Origin: Spirochaetaceae bacterium
Lineage (GTDB): Bacteria; Spirochaetota; Spirochaetia; DSM-27196; SLAA01
Length of the DNA: 37,702 nucleotides
Direction: 5' to 3'
Assembly (NCBI GenBank): GCA_003552985.1
Contig: PUPD01000069.1
Coordinates: 1 to 37,702 of the forward strand
Shown here piece by piece: positions 17,737-26,047 of the stretch (its first letter is position 1; every line of letters starts with the position of its first letter). Under the pieces are notes generated by a model, which did not search any database, was not told the DNA's origin, and saw only the letters and a program-made list of their open reading frames with translations. The position numbers and the translations under genes are program-made.

Positions 17737-18810
17737 CTATATCACGGTTTCGCGCACCGCGCGTTCGAGCTCGTCGCGCAGACGCCGCCTGAAGTCCTCC
17801 TCGTCGATCGAGTCATCGCGGATCTTCCAGCGTTGGACACGCACGTGCTGTTTGAGAATCTCGAGCGAGCGGTCCACAGTGTCGGCCACGATGCGGCCGA
17901 GCGCCGAGTCTTCCTCATGCAGCAACACCGCTTCGAAGGTCAGCTCCGCAAGCTCGTCGAGCACCGCACGGTTGCGCTCCGAGGCGAAGTCCTGCATGAT
18001 TCCGTTGACAACGTCGAAGACCACATCGCTGATCGCCTTCTCGAGGACACTGCGAATCAGCGCGCCGAACACCGGGATCTGCTCCAGCCGCGCAAAGTCG
18101 CGGTTCGCGTTGAAGGCATGATTAATGCGGCCGCTGACGTACGAACGAATCTGCGGACGGTAACGGGGGTAGTGGTGCGAGGCAACAGTTTCGACCCGCC
18201 GCGACATCCACTCGACCAGCGCCTCTTTGTGCGGTCTAACGACGTCGGTGAGTATTCGGTCGGCTACAGGTCCGCCGTGCCGGACCTCATCCTGCAGATC
18301 GCTCAGGATGTTGATAGTAACGCGATCCGAGAGCTCCTCCATGATTACCCCGTAGTACTTACGCACAAAGCGCACCGGCAGCATATCGGAGAGGTCGACC
18401 ACGCCGACTCTTTGCAGGCGATACGTGATCGAAAACACGCGCAGCAGCCGCAGGAAACGGAATCCGCCGATAGGAATGAGCCCGAGCAAGTCGTACCAGT
18501 GCAGCACCGGATAGAAGAACCAGCGATGGTAGATCTTGTTGCGGACTGCCATGATCCAGGCCACGAAGAACTCGAGCAGGAACACCGCAACGAACATCAG
18601 ATCGATCAAAATGAAGCGCGGATGAATCTGAACGGCGTATTGACTGACGAACTCCGGGAACAGGTTTCCGAGCGCCGCGCGTACCGCGGCGTACCCGAAC
18701 AGCCAGTCGAAAACAATCCAGCTGAGGTTCACCAGCAGGAGAACCACCATCAGGAAGTCCAGCACGAACAGACCGAAATGCCCTTTACGCCGAATATTCT
18801 CAATTCTCAT
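17737..18810 (-). CDS. Voltage-sensor-like membrane protein without a pore
   Basis: A 357-residue protein from ATG 18810; the frame extends to 18954 but the upstream 48 residues lack membrane or family character. Four membrane segments resemble a voltage-sensing domain: S1 about 11-40, S2 about 65-90 with Glu80, S3 about 102-116 with Asp107, and S4 about 117-134 (FRFLRLLRVFSITYRLQR) with Arg118, 121 and 124 spaced by three, then 131 and 134. No S5-S6 pore or selectivity filter follows. Instead residues about 140-357 form a soluble, helical, Arg/Glu/Asp-rich domain with a VRPHKEALVEWMSRRV segment and no motif I recognise. It could be a voltage- or ion-sensing regulator or a proton-channel-like protein. 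Adjacent tryptophanase starts 10 bases downstream. Confidence 0.7.
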   Translation of the reverse strand: MRIENIRRKGHFGLFVLDFLMVVLLLVNLSWIVFDWLFGYAAVRAALGNLFPEFVSQYAVQIHPRFILIDLMFVAVFLLEFFVAWIMAVRNKIYHRWFFYPVLHWYDLLGLIPIGGFRFLRLLRVFSITYRLQRVGVVDLSDMLPVRFVRKYYGVIMEELSDRVTINILSDLQDEVRHGGPVADRILTDVVRPHKEALVEWMSRRVETVASHHYPRYRPQIRSYVSGRINHAFNANRDFARLEQIPVFGALIRSVLEKAISDVVFDVVNGIMQDFASERNRAVLDELAELTFEAVLLHEEDSALGRIVADTVDRSLEILKQHVRVQRWKIRDDSIDEEDFRRRLRDELERAVRETVI

Positions 18811-18833
18811 TGTTGGCACCACCGTTGGGTCGA

Positions 18834-18863
18834 ATCGTAGACCAGGTCGCCGAGCAAACGCAA
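18834..18863 (-). promoter_or_regulatory. Possible promoter of the voltage-sensor-like/tnaA unit
   Basis: On the minus strand TTGCGT (18863-18858), 18-base spacer, TACGAT (18839-18834), ending 23 bases before ATG 18810. Moderate consensus match only. Confidence 0.35.
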
Positions 18864-18898
18864 TCGCTACTGCGGCCGGTTTCGCGACTGCGGCTTGC

Positions 18899-18927
18899 TT
18901 GTCTCGAAGCCCGAAAACAACTACAGT
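18899..18927 (+). promoter_or_regulatory. Predicted promoter of the acyltransferase gene
   Basis: TTGTCT (18899-18904), 17 bases, TACAGT (18922-18927); leader of about 50 bases to ATG 18985. It diverges from the voltage-sensor-like gene's promoter. Confidence 0.55.
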
Positions 18928-18984
18928 GGATACCGCCCGTCGGGCAAGGCGCAACTCCGCCCGCAGTCGAGGAGGATGCCGGGA

Positions 18985-19659
18985 ATGTCATTCAGAGAGC
19001 GAGTGGTTAACGCCGTGATTCGGATCCTCATCCGCATCGCCTGTCGTCTCGATGCCCGCGATCTCGAGCAGCTTCCGTCCTCCGGGCCCGGCATTCTTCT
19101 TGCCAACCACACAACCTATCTAGAAGGGCCGATGATCTACGTTCTGATCAGGCCGCGAGAGGCAACCGCGCTCGCAAAACGGGAGGCGTGGGGGAACCCG
19201 CTCACCCGGTTCTTCATGAACACCTGGCACATCATTCCTATAGCTCGCGGACAGGTCGACCGCGAAGCGATGCGGGCGGCGATGCGCACCCTGGACGAAG
19301 GACGCTTTCTGGGTATCGCCGCCGAGGGCACCCGCAGCCGGACCGGGGTCCTTACCAAAGGCCACCCCGGCGTTACCTTCTTCGCGGCCAACCGCAACGT
19401 GCCGATCTTTCCGATCGCGCAGTGGGGACTCACCGAGCTGATGCATAACCTCAAGCGCTTTCGGCGGACACCGGTTACGATCCGCGTCGGGGCGCCGTTT
19501 TATCTCCGCAAGCCGGGCGCCGCTCCGATCACCGGAGGGGACCGGCGCAGGATGATCGACGAGATCATGTATCAGGTGGCGGTGCTGCTACCCGAAGAAC
19601 TGCGCGGACACTATCGCGATCTCTCGCAAATCTCCACCGAGTATCTCGAATTTCGCTAA
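18985..19659 (+). CDS. PlsC-type lysophospholipid acyltransferase
   Basis: A 224-residue membrane-associated acyltransferase of the PlsC family, which esterifies the sn-2 position of lysophosphatidic acid or a related lipid. ATG 18985 is chosen because GAGGAGG (ending 18975) lies 9 bases upstream, whereas ATG 18976 touches it. Motif I reads ANHTTYLEG, so the usual NHX4D catalytic pair is NHX4E. Motif II region is IIPIARGQVD, motif III is AAEGTRSRTG and motif IV VPIFPIA. The N-terminal 20 residues form an amphipathic or weak membrane helix (VVNAVIRILIRIACRL). It precedes the phosphatidylcholine synthase gene by about 110 bases but each has its own promoter. Likely phospholipid synthesis; exact acceptor unknown. 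Confidence 0.88.
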   Translation: MSFRERVVNAVIRILIRIACRLDARDLEQLPSSGPGILLANHTTYLEGPMIYVLIRPREATALAKREAWGNPLTRFFMNTWHIIPIARGQVDREAMRAAMRTLDEGRFLGIAAEGTRSRTGVLTKGHPGVTFFAANRNVPIFPIAQWGLTELMHNLKRFRRTPVTIRVGAPFYLRKPGAAPITGGDRRRMIDEIMYQVAVLLPEELRGHYRDLSQISTEYLEFR

Positions 19660-19684
19660 TGCCTTACAGATTCTGACTCCCCCC

Positions 19685-19713
19685 TTGAAGAGTTGGCCGG
19701 GTTGGCCTATGAT
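19685..19713 (+). promoter_or_regulatory. Predicted sigma-70 promoter of the phosphatidylcholine synthase gene
   Basis: TTGAAG (19685-19690), 17 bases, TATGAT (19708-19713); predicted start near 19720 and a leader of about 50 bases. Confidence 0.65.
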
Positions 19714-19768
19714 AAGGTGTCCCATGACATTTGCCCAATAGGACAGCAGGGGTTCTTGCGATACATTG

Positions 19769-20584
19769 ATGGAGTTACATAGACTATTTCCCCGAATCGG
19801 CAGTGTTACTACGGCGCTCGCGGTCCATTTGCTGACCGCATCGGGAGCGCTGTTGGCGTTCTGGGCGGTCGTGCTGATCGTGCAGGGTGACGGTGGGCAA
19901 GCCTTGCGGGTGCTGGCGCTTGCCGCAATTATCGATGCGTTCGACGGTACCGTTGCACGCAGGCTCCATATTCAGCGTCGCCTGCCGCAGATCGACGGCG
20001 GGTTGCTCGACAACCTGGTGGACTATCTCACCTGGACGTTCGTCCCTTTGTTTTGGGCATGGACATTCCTCGCGATTCCGTTTTGGGTATGCGCCGCTGC
20101 CTTGATGGCAAGCGTGTTCGGCTTCAGCCATACCGACGCGAAGACTACCGACAACTTCTTTCGCGGTTTCCCGTCTTACTGGAACGTCCTCGTTCTCTAT
20201 ATCTACCTCTTTGAGCTCGGTCCGGTCATAGGCTCGGCGATCATTATTGTCTGTGCCGTCATGGTCCTCATTCCGTTCAAGTTCCTGTATCCCAGCCGAA
20301 CGCCGTACTGGTACGGAACCACGATGGTCCTCTCCAGCATCTATATGGCGCTGGTGCTGATCATGATGTACTACCTCACCGCCGCGCCGGCGTGGCTGCC
20401 GCTGGTGTCGTTGTTCTATCCGGGTTACTACGTCATTCTTTCGTTCTACCTGGTATATAGGAAGCGCCGCGCCGTCCTCGACAAACGCCGTACCCCCCCT
20501 GCTCCGGTGGAGGACCAGATCGAGCCGGAAGAGAACGATCCGGAGTCCGAGATGGATTGGAAGCCGGCTCATCCATCTGATTGA
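19769..20584 (+). CDS. pcs: Phosphatidylcholine synthase
   Basis: A 271-residue integral membrane CDP-alcohol phosphotransferase, best matched to phosphatidylcholine synthase, which condenses choline with CDP-diacylglycerol. The signature is DAFDGTVARRL followed after an unusually long gap by GGLLDNLVDYLTW; the longer spacing between the AR and GX3DX3D parts (LPQIDGG here) is the mark of Pcs compared with PgsA or PssA. About eight hydrophobic segments fill the protein and a charged, Pro/Glu-rich tail follows residue 235. ATG 19769 is chosen over the TTG at 19766. The SrkA-like kinase gene follows after 9 bases. The enzyme would need imported choline; no choline transporter lies in the window. 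Confidence 0.82.
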   Translation: MELHRLFPRIGSVTTALAVHLLTASGALLAFWAVVLIVQGDGGQALRVLALAAIIDAFDGTVARRLHIQRRLPQIDGGLLDNLVDYLTWTFVPLFWAWTFLAIPFWVCAAALMASVFGFSHTDAKTTDNFFRGFPSYWNVLVLYIYLFELGPVIGSAIIIVCAVMVLIPFKFLYPSRTPYWYGTTMVLSSIYMALVLIMMYYLTAAPAWLPLVSLFYPGYYVILSFYLVYRKRRAVLDKRRTPPAPVEDQIEPEENDPESEMDWKPAHPSD

Positions 20585-20593
20585 GGATCAGCG

Positions 20594-21613
20594 TTGCTTA
20601 CCGGTGTCTTTGACCTGCTCACTCCGCAGGCGGCGGTTCAGGCTGTCGAGCAAGCGTTCGACCTCACCCTCGACGGCATGGTGTTTCCGTACCCGAGTTA
20701 CGTAAACCGCGTATACGGACTGCGCAGCGACGAGGGAACCGAGCTCATCGCCAAGTTCTACCGCCCCGAACGCTGGACTCGTGAGGCGGTCGAGGAGGAA
20801 CACCGGTTCGTCACCGAGTGCGCGGCCGCCGATATTCCGGTCGTCGCCCCGCTGCCGGACCCGGACGGCGATACCGTCGGCGAGCTGGTGGTCGACGACC
20901 GAGAGCGCGAAGAAAACTTTCTGTTTGCGCTCTACCCCAAGAAAGGCGGGCGAAACTTTGATGCCGAGGAAGACGACCACTGGTTTAGACTCGGCGCAAT
21001 CGTCGGCCGCTGCCACCTGGTCGGCCGCAAACAGCCGGCTCGGCATCGGCTCGAGCTGTCTCCTGAGCTTACATTCGCGTATCTCGATGAGCTACTCGAT
21101 GAGGAGGTAGTTCATCCCGACTGCCGGGCTGAGCTTGACGAGCTCTGCCGATCCACCCTGCAGGCGCTTCGGCCGCTGTTTGAGGGTACGGGGTTCCAGC
21201 GCATCCATGGTGATTGCCATCGCGGCAACATCCTCGAACGCCCGGGCGAAGGGCTGCTGCTGATCGACTTCGACGACATGATGAACGCCCCACCGGTGCA
21301 GGACCTGTGGCTGCTGCTCCCTGACCATGCAGCCGAGTGCCGGCGTGAGCTCACCATGATGCTCGAGGGTTACGAGCAGTTCGTGCCGTTTGCTCGCGAC
21401 ACTCTGATCCTTATCGAGCCGCTGCGCTTCATGCGCATCGTCTACTTCCTCACCTGGCGCGCGCGCCAGCGGCACGACCACTGGTTCAAGCGCGAGCACC
21501 CTCATTGGGGCAGCAAAGCGTTCTGGCTGGCCGAGATCGAGGATCTGCGCTCACAGCGGCAGGTGATGGTCGACGAAGGGACCCTGGCCCAGGACAGACC
21601 ATCTTCACGTTGA
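20594..21613 (+). CDS. srkA: SrkA/YihE-type stress-response protein kinase
   Basis: A 339-residue aminoglycoside-phosphotransferase-fold kinase of the SrkA (YihE, RdoA) family, a cytoplasmic Ser/Thr kinase that counters stress-induced death in E. coli. It aligns along its length: PSYVNRVYGL, LIAKFYRPERWT (with the ATP Lys), FLFALYPKKGGRNF, the catalytic loop IHGDCHRGNIL, LLIDFDDMMNAPPVQDLWLLL with the metal Asp, and IEPLRFMRIVYFLTW. The start is TTG 20594; TGAGGAT lies 7 bases before it and no ATG or GTG fits better. It is 9 bases from the pcs stop and probably shares that transcript, an unusual lipid-kinase pairing. Confidence 0.9.
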   Translation: MLTGVFDLLTPQAAVQAVEQAFDLTLDGMVFPYPSYVNRVYGLRSDEGTELIAKFYRPERWTREAVEEEHRFVTECAAADIPVVAPLPDPDGDTVGELVVDDREREENFLFALYPKKGGRNFDAEEDDHWFRLGAIVGRCHLVGRKQPARHRLELSPELTFAYLDELLDEEVVHPDCRAELDELCRSTLQALRPLFEGTGFQRIHGDCHRGNILERPGEGLLLIDFDDMMNAPPVQDLWLLLPDHAAECRRELTMMLEGYEQFVPFARDTLILIEPLRFMRIVYFLTWRARQRHDHWFKREHPHWGSKAFWLAEIEDLRSQRQVMVDEGTLAQDRPSSR

Positions 21614-21624
21614 ACCCGCGAATC

Positions 21625-21633
21625 TGCTATAGT
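21625..21633 (+). promoter_or_regulatory. Extended -10 promoter of the polyamine cluster
   Basis: TGC-TATAGT at 21625-21633, just past the srkA stop (21611-21613). Predicted start near 21640, leader about 55 bases to speA with TAAGGAG at 21679-21685. Confidence 0.5.
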
Positions 21634-21695
21634 GCAAACGCGGATTGGGCGGCTCCCATTCCGCTTCCCCCAAACAGGTAAGGAGTTAGGTGCCG

Positions 21696-23612
21696 ATGGC
21701 GAAAGAGTTGCTGAAGAAGTGGAAGTCCGTCGACTCTGCTGATCTCTATGGGATTAAGGAATGGGGCGCCGGGTATTTCGACGTCAATGACGATGGCGAA
21801 GCCGTCGTGACGATCCCGTTCCGCAGCGGAAAGGTCGCGGTAGCGCTCGGCGAGATCGTCGACGGCAGCCGCGCACGGGGCCTCGGCATGCCGCTGCTGC
21901 TCCGTATCGAGAATCTCCTTGATGCGCAGATAACCCGTCTGAACGAGAGCTTCCGAAAGGCGATCAAGGAGTACCGATACCGCGGAGACTACCGGGGCGT
22001 GTTCCCGATTAAAGTCAATCAGCAACAGCAGATCATCCAGCAGCTGACTCGTTTCGGAGCCCAGTACAATCACGGTCTGGAAGCCGGCAGCAAAGGAGAG
22101 CTTCTGGTGGCGCTGGCGATGCTCACCAGCACCGACAGTCCACTCATCTGCAACGGCTACAAAGACCGCGAGTTCATCGACCTGGGGGTGCAGGCCACTC
22201 GCATGGGCTACAACGTTTTTTTTGTTATCGAGATGCTCGGTGAGCTTCCCTTGATCATCGAACGCGCCCGCTTAACCGGGATTCGTCCTAATCTCGGGGT
22301 GCGTCTGAAGCTTGCTGCGCGCGCCGGCGGGCACTGGAGCGAGTCCGGCGGCGATTTCAGCCTCTTCGGCCTCCGCACCACCCAGCTCGTTGATCTGCTG
22401 GACACTCTAAAGGAAGCCGAGATGCTCGACTGCCTCAAGCTGGTGCACTATCATCTCGGCTCGCAGATCCCGAACATTCGGGATGTTCGCCACGCGGTGC
22501 ACGAAACCGCTCGCTTCTATGCCGACCTCGCCGCTGAAGGTGCGCCGATGGGCTATATCGATCTCGGCGGGGGGCTGGGTGTTGACTATGACGGCTCGCG
22601 CACAAACTTCGTGCACAGCATGAACTATACGATGGACGAGTACTGCGCCGACGTGATCGAGGTGATCATGAACGTCATTGACGAACAGAACATCGATCAC
22701 CCTACCGTGATCACCGAGTCGGGTCGCGCCACGGTCGCCTACTCCACGGTATTGCTGTTCGATACGCTCGAGGTCTCGCGCTCGGAGCCCCACCCGCTCC
22801 CTGAGAAGCTGCCGCCGGACTCGCACGAGATGCTATTGAATATCGAGGAAGTGCTTCACACCTTGAGTCTGAAGAACCTGCAGGAGTGTTACAACGACGC
22901 ACTGTACTACCGTGAAGCTGTGCGGGATCACTTCAAACTCGGGTCGATTACGCTACGCGAACGCGCGCTCGCCGAGGACTACTTCACCGAGATCATGCGC
23001 CGCATGACCGCCCTCAAGAACAAGCTCAAACGCGTGCCGAGCGCGCTGGAGACACTCGATGACGCGGTGTTCGACGTCGTGTACGGCAACTTCAGCGTGT
23101 TCCAGTCACTGCCGGACAGTTGGGCGATCGACCAGGTGTTCCCGGTCATCCCAATCAGTCGCCTGAACGAAGAGCCGACGCGCAGCGCTATCATCGCCGA
23201 TATCACCTGCGACTCCGACGGCAAGATAGACCGGTTCCCGGACTTCCATGACGTACGCCGCACGCTCCCGATTCATGATATCGGGCCCGAGGAGCAATAC
23301 GTCTTCGGTGTGTTCCTCGTCGGCGCCTACCAGGAGACGCTTGGAGATCTGCATAACCTCTTTGGCGACACGAATATCGTGAGCGTGCGGATCAACGAAG
23401 ACGGGTCATTTGATTTCACCAATGAGATGCCGGGTGATTCGATCGGCGGTGTGGTCTCGATGGTGAATTACGAGCCCAAGACCTTGCTGCGGATGTTCCG
23501 TGAAAAGGCCGAGCAGGCGGTACGCGACCGTAAGCTCACGGTAGATGAACGCCGCCGCATTCTGGAAACCTACGAACTGAGCCTGCGCGGTTATACCTAC
23601 TACAAGCGCTGA
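21696..23612 (+). CDS. speA: Biosynthetic arginine decarboxylase
   Basis: A 638-residue PLP enzyme of the SpeA family, decarboxylating L-arginine to agmatine. Length is that of the biosynthetic, alanine-racemase-fold type. ATG 21696 follows TAAGGAG by 10 bases; the in-frame GTG at 21690 is closer and less likely. The PLP lysine is K106 in GVFPIKVNQQ; other motifs are GLEAGSKGELL, LICNGYKDREFIDL, LVHYHLGSQIPNIRD, YIDLGGGLGVDYDG, ITESGRATVAY and the late ITCDSDGKID, where the Cys and Asp complete the active site across the dimer. It heads a cluster with carboxy(nor)spermidine dehydrogenase, decarboxylase and agmatinase and supplies agmatine to the last. Confidence 0.96.
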   Translation: MAKELLKKWKSVDSADLYGIKEWGAGYFDVNDDGEAVVTIPFRSGKVAVALGEIVDGSRARGLGMPLLLRIENLLDAQITRLNESFRKAIKEYRYRGDYRGVFPIKVNQQQQIIQQLTRFGAQYNHGLEAGSKGELLVALAMLTSTDSPLICNGYKDREFIDLGVQATRMGYNVFFVIEMLGELPLIIERARLTGIRPNLGVRLKLAARAGGHWSESGGDFSLFGLRTTQLVDLLDTLKEAEMLDCLKLVHYHLGSQIPNIRDVRHAVHETARFYADLAAEGAPMGYIDLGGGLGVDYDGSRTNFVHSMNYTMDEYCADVIEVIMNVIDEQNIDHPTVITESGRATVAYSTVLLFDTLEVSRSEPHPLPEKLPPDSHEMLLNIEEVLHTLSLKNLQECYNDALYYREAVRDHFKLGSITLRERALAEDYFTEIMRRMTALKNKLKRVPSALETLDDAVFDVVYGNFSVFQSLPDSWAIDQVFPVIPISRLNEEPTRSAIIADITCDSDGKIDRFPDFHDVRRTLPIHDIGPEEQYVFGVFLVGAYQETLGDLHNLFGDTNIVSVRINEDGSFDFTNEMPGDSIGGVVSMVNYEPKTLLRMFREKAEQAVRDRKLTVDERRRILETYELSLRGYTYYKR

Positions 23613-23693
23613 CGGTTAGTTCGAGCTGTCGGGGGCTCACCGCCAGGTATATCCGAGACCAAGCACCAGAGACGAGAAAGGAGGCAGGTAACC

Positions 23694-24872
23694 ATGGCCA
23701 AAGTGTTGATTATCGGCGCAGGCGGGGTCGGTCAGGTCACCGCACACAAGTGCGCACAGAATCCGGATGTCTTTTCCGAGATCGTACTCGCCAGCCGCAC
23801 CGAGAGCAGATGCCGTCGAATCGCCGAACAGATCGACCGGCCGATCAAGACCGCGCAGGTTGACGCCTCCGACAAAGACCAGCTCGTAGCTCTCATGGAG
23901 CGTGAGAAACCGGAGCTCGTGATTCACGTCGCCTTGCCGTATCAGGACCTTACGATCATGGACGCCTGCCTGGAAACAGGCGTGCATTACCTGGACACCG
24001 CCAACTACGAACCGCCCGAGCACGCGACCTACTCGTATTCTTGGCAGTGGGCGTACCACGATCGCTTTCGCGAGCGCGGGCTGATGGCGCTTCTCGGCAG
24101 CGGGTTCGACCCCGGCGTCACCAGCGTCTTCACGGCGCACGCCCGCAAACACCACTTTGACCGAATTGAGGAGCTCGACATCATCGACTGCAACGCAGGC
24201 GATCACGGCAAGCCGTTCGCGACGAACTTCAACCCCGAGATCAACATTCGCGAGGTGACGCAAAACGGCCGCTACTACAAGGACGGCCGGTGGGTGGAGA
24301 CCGAGCCGCTCGCGGTATCAGACGAGTTCGATTTCCCCGACGGGATCGGGCCGCGCAAGATCTACCTTATGTACCATGAGGAGCTCGAGTCGCTGGTACG
24401 GCACATGCCCGAGATTCGACAGGCGCGCTTCTGGATGACGTTCTCGGACAACTACTTGAAACACCTCGAGGTGCTGCAGAACGTCGGCATGACTCGAATC
24501 GATCCGGTTGAGTATCAGGGCGTTGAGATCATCCCGCTGCAGTTTCTCAAGTCGGTTTTGCCGGACCCGGCGTCTCTCGGCCCCGACACGCACGGCAAGA
24601 CCTGTATCGGGTGTGTGGTGCAGGGCACCCAAGGCGATGAGCGCCGCAAGTACTATGTCTACAACATCTGCGATCACCAGCAGGCGTATCGTGAGGTCAA
24701 ATCGCAGGCGGTCTCTTACACCACCGGAGTCCCGGCGATGATCGGAGCGAAACTGATGCTGACCGGAGCCTGGCGCGGCGCCGGAGTGTTCAACCTCGAG
24801 CAGCTGGACCCGGATCCGTTCATGGAAGCCCTCAATAGGCACGGATTACCATGGCACGAGACCTTCCTGTAG
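23694..24872 (+). CDS. Carboxynorspermidine/carboxyspermidine dehydrogenase (saccharopine-dehydrogenase family)
   Basis: A 392-residue NAD(P)H-dependent reductase of the saccharopine dehydrogenase family. In this context it most likely reduces the Schiff base of aspartate beta-semialdehyde and putrescine to carboxyspermidine. The Rossmann motif is VLIIGAGGVGQVTAHKC; later are ELVIHVALPYQDLTIMDACLE, YLDTANYE, LLGSGFDPGVTSVFTAHA and the conserved C-terminal TTGVPAMIGAKLML. AAAGGAGG (23677-23684) gives a strong ribosome site 9 bases before ATG. Its 3' end overlaps the decarboxylase gene by 22 bases. Assignment to the polyamine enzyme rather than lysine saccharopine dehydrogenase rests on the protein family features plus direct linkage to the decarboxylase, SpeA and SpeB. 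Confidence 0.92.
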   Translation: MAKVLIIGAGGVGQVTAHKCAQNPDVFSEIVLASRTESRCRRIAEQIDRPIKTAQVDASDKDQLVALMEREKPELVIHVALPYQDLTIMDACLETGVHYLDTANYEPPEHATYSYSWQWAYHDRFRERGLMALLGSGFDPGVTSVFTAHARKHHFDRIEELDIIDCNAGDHGKPFATNFNPEINIREVTQNGRYYKDGRWVETEPLAVSDEFDFPDGIGPRKIYLMYHEELESLVRHMPEIRQARFWMTFSDNYLKHLEVLQNVGMTRIDPVEYQGVEIIPLQFLKSVLPDPASLGPDTHGKTCIGCVVQGTQGDERRKYYVYNICDHQQAYREVKSQAVSYTTGVPAMIGAKLMLTGAWRGAGVFNLEQLDPDPFMEALNRHGLPWHETFL

Positions 24873-26047
24873 GCGGCGACCGATCAGGGGAAAGCCCCGG
24901 CCTCGATCCGCACACCGTGCCGTCGCCAAGCTACGTCATCGATGAAGCGGTCGTAGAGCACAATCTCAGGCTTCTCGATGAGGTACAACGCCGGTCCGGT
25001 GCCGTGATCCTGATGGCGCTGAAGGCGTTCGCGCTTCCGGCGCTGTTTCCGCGGATCGCGGCGGTATTGCCGGGCGTCTGCGCGAGCGGCCCGCACGAGG
25101 CTCGGCTCGGCAAAGAGTGCCACGGCGGTGAGGTCCACACCTTCTCGCCGGCCTACTCAGCGGAAGACCTCGAGGAGGTGCTTGCACTCTCCGATCATGT
25201 GGTGTTCAACTCACCGGCGCAATGGTTGCGCTTCAGGGAGCGTTGTCTGAAGCTCGACCGGCGCTACGGGCTTCGCCTGAACCCGGAGCACTCCGAGGCC
25301 GAAGTTGCGTTGTACGACCCGTGCGCGCCGTACTCCCGCCTCGGCACCACCGTTGCGACGCTGCGCGAGGCGCTCGGCGAGCACCCCGACCTGCTTGAGG
25401 GGATCAGCGGGCTGCACATGCACACGCTGTGCGAGCAAGGAAGCGACGCGCTCGAGCGCACCGTGGATGTCACGGAGCAACGCTTCGGCGAATGGCTTCC
25501 ACAGATGCAGTGGCTCAACCTCGGTGGAGGGCACCACATTACGCGACCTGAGTACGACCGCGAACTTCTCATTCGCGTCATCGACCGGCTGCAGACGCGC
25601 TATGGTCTGCAGGTGTATCTGGAACCCGGCGAGGCGCTCGTGCTGAACTCCGGGATTCTGGTGGCGACCGTGTTGGACACCTTGGTAAACGGGATGCCGA
25701 TCGCGATTCTAGACGTCTCGGCCACGGCCCATATGCCGGACGTGCTGGAGATGCCCTATCGCCCGGAGATAGAGAACGCCGCCGCACCCGGCGAGCGGAC
25801 GCACACCTACCGGCTCGCCGGGCCCACCTGCCTGGCGGGCGACGTAATCGGCGATTACTCCTTCGACCGGCCGCTGCAACCAGGCGACCGGCTCGTGTTC
25901 CGCGACATGGCCCACTACACCTTCGTGAAGACAACGATGTTCAACGGTGTGCAGCACCCGGCGCTGGTTTTGCACAACTCCGAGACCAACCGCACGCGGG
26001 TGCTGCGGCGTTTCGGATACCACGATTTCCTCGTGAGGTTGACATGA
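24851..26047 (+). CDS. nspC: Carboxynorspermidine/carboxyspermidine decarboxylase
   Basis: A 398-residue PLP decarboxylase of the NspC family, converting carboxyspermidine (or carboxynorspermidine) to spermidine (or norspermidine). PLP lysine K58 is in MALKAFALPALFP; further motifs are ASGPHEARLGKE, GLHMHTLCEQGSDAL, WLNLGGGHHITR, YLEPGEALVLNSG and the active-site segment GPTCLAGDVIGDY. About 20 N-terminal residues precede the usual PSPSYVIDE start and overlap the dehydrogenase gene; a start at GTG 24917 would remove them. Since SpeA and SpeB in the same cluster yield putrescine and no 1,3-diaminopropane source is present, spermidine is the likelier product. Its stop overlaps the next ATG (ATGA). 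Confidence 0.93.
   Translation: MARDLPVGGDRSGESPGLDPHTVPSPSYVIDEAVVEHNLRLLDEVQRRSGAVILMALKAFALPALFPRIAAVLPGVCASGPHEARLGKECHGGEVHTFSPAYSAEDLEEVLALSDHVVFNSPAQWLRFRERCLKLDRRYGLRLNPEHSEAEVALYDPCAPYSRLGTTVATLREALGEHPDLLEGISGLHMHTLCEQGSDALERTVDVTEQRFGEWLPQMQWLNLGGGHHITRPEYDRELLIRVIDRLQTRYGLQVYLEPGEALVLNSGILVATVLDTLVNGMPIAILDVSATAHMPDVLEMPYRPEIENAAAPGERTHTYRLAGPTCLAGDVIGDYSFDRPLQPGDRLVFRDMAHYTFVKTTMFNGVQHPALVLHNSETNRTRVLRRFGYHDFLVRLT

Noticed and set aside
17644-18840. 398-codon open frame opposite the voltage-sensor-like gene
   Set aside because: No hydrophobic or family pattern; the minus strand shows clear membrane helices and operon spacing with tnaA.
19784-20572. 262-codon open frame opposite pcs
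   Set aside because: Charged, repeat-poor product with no motif; the plus strand holds the CDP-alcohol signature and membrane helices.
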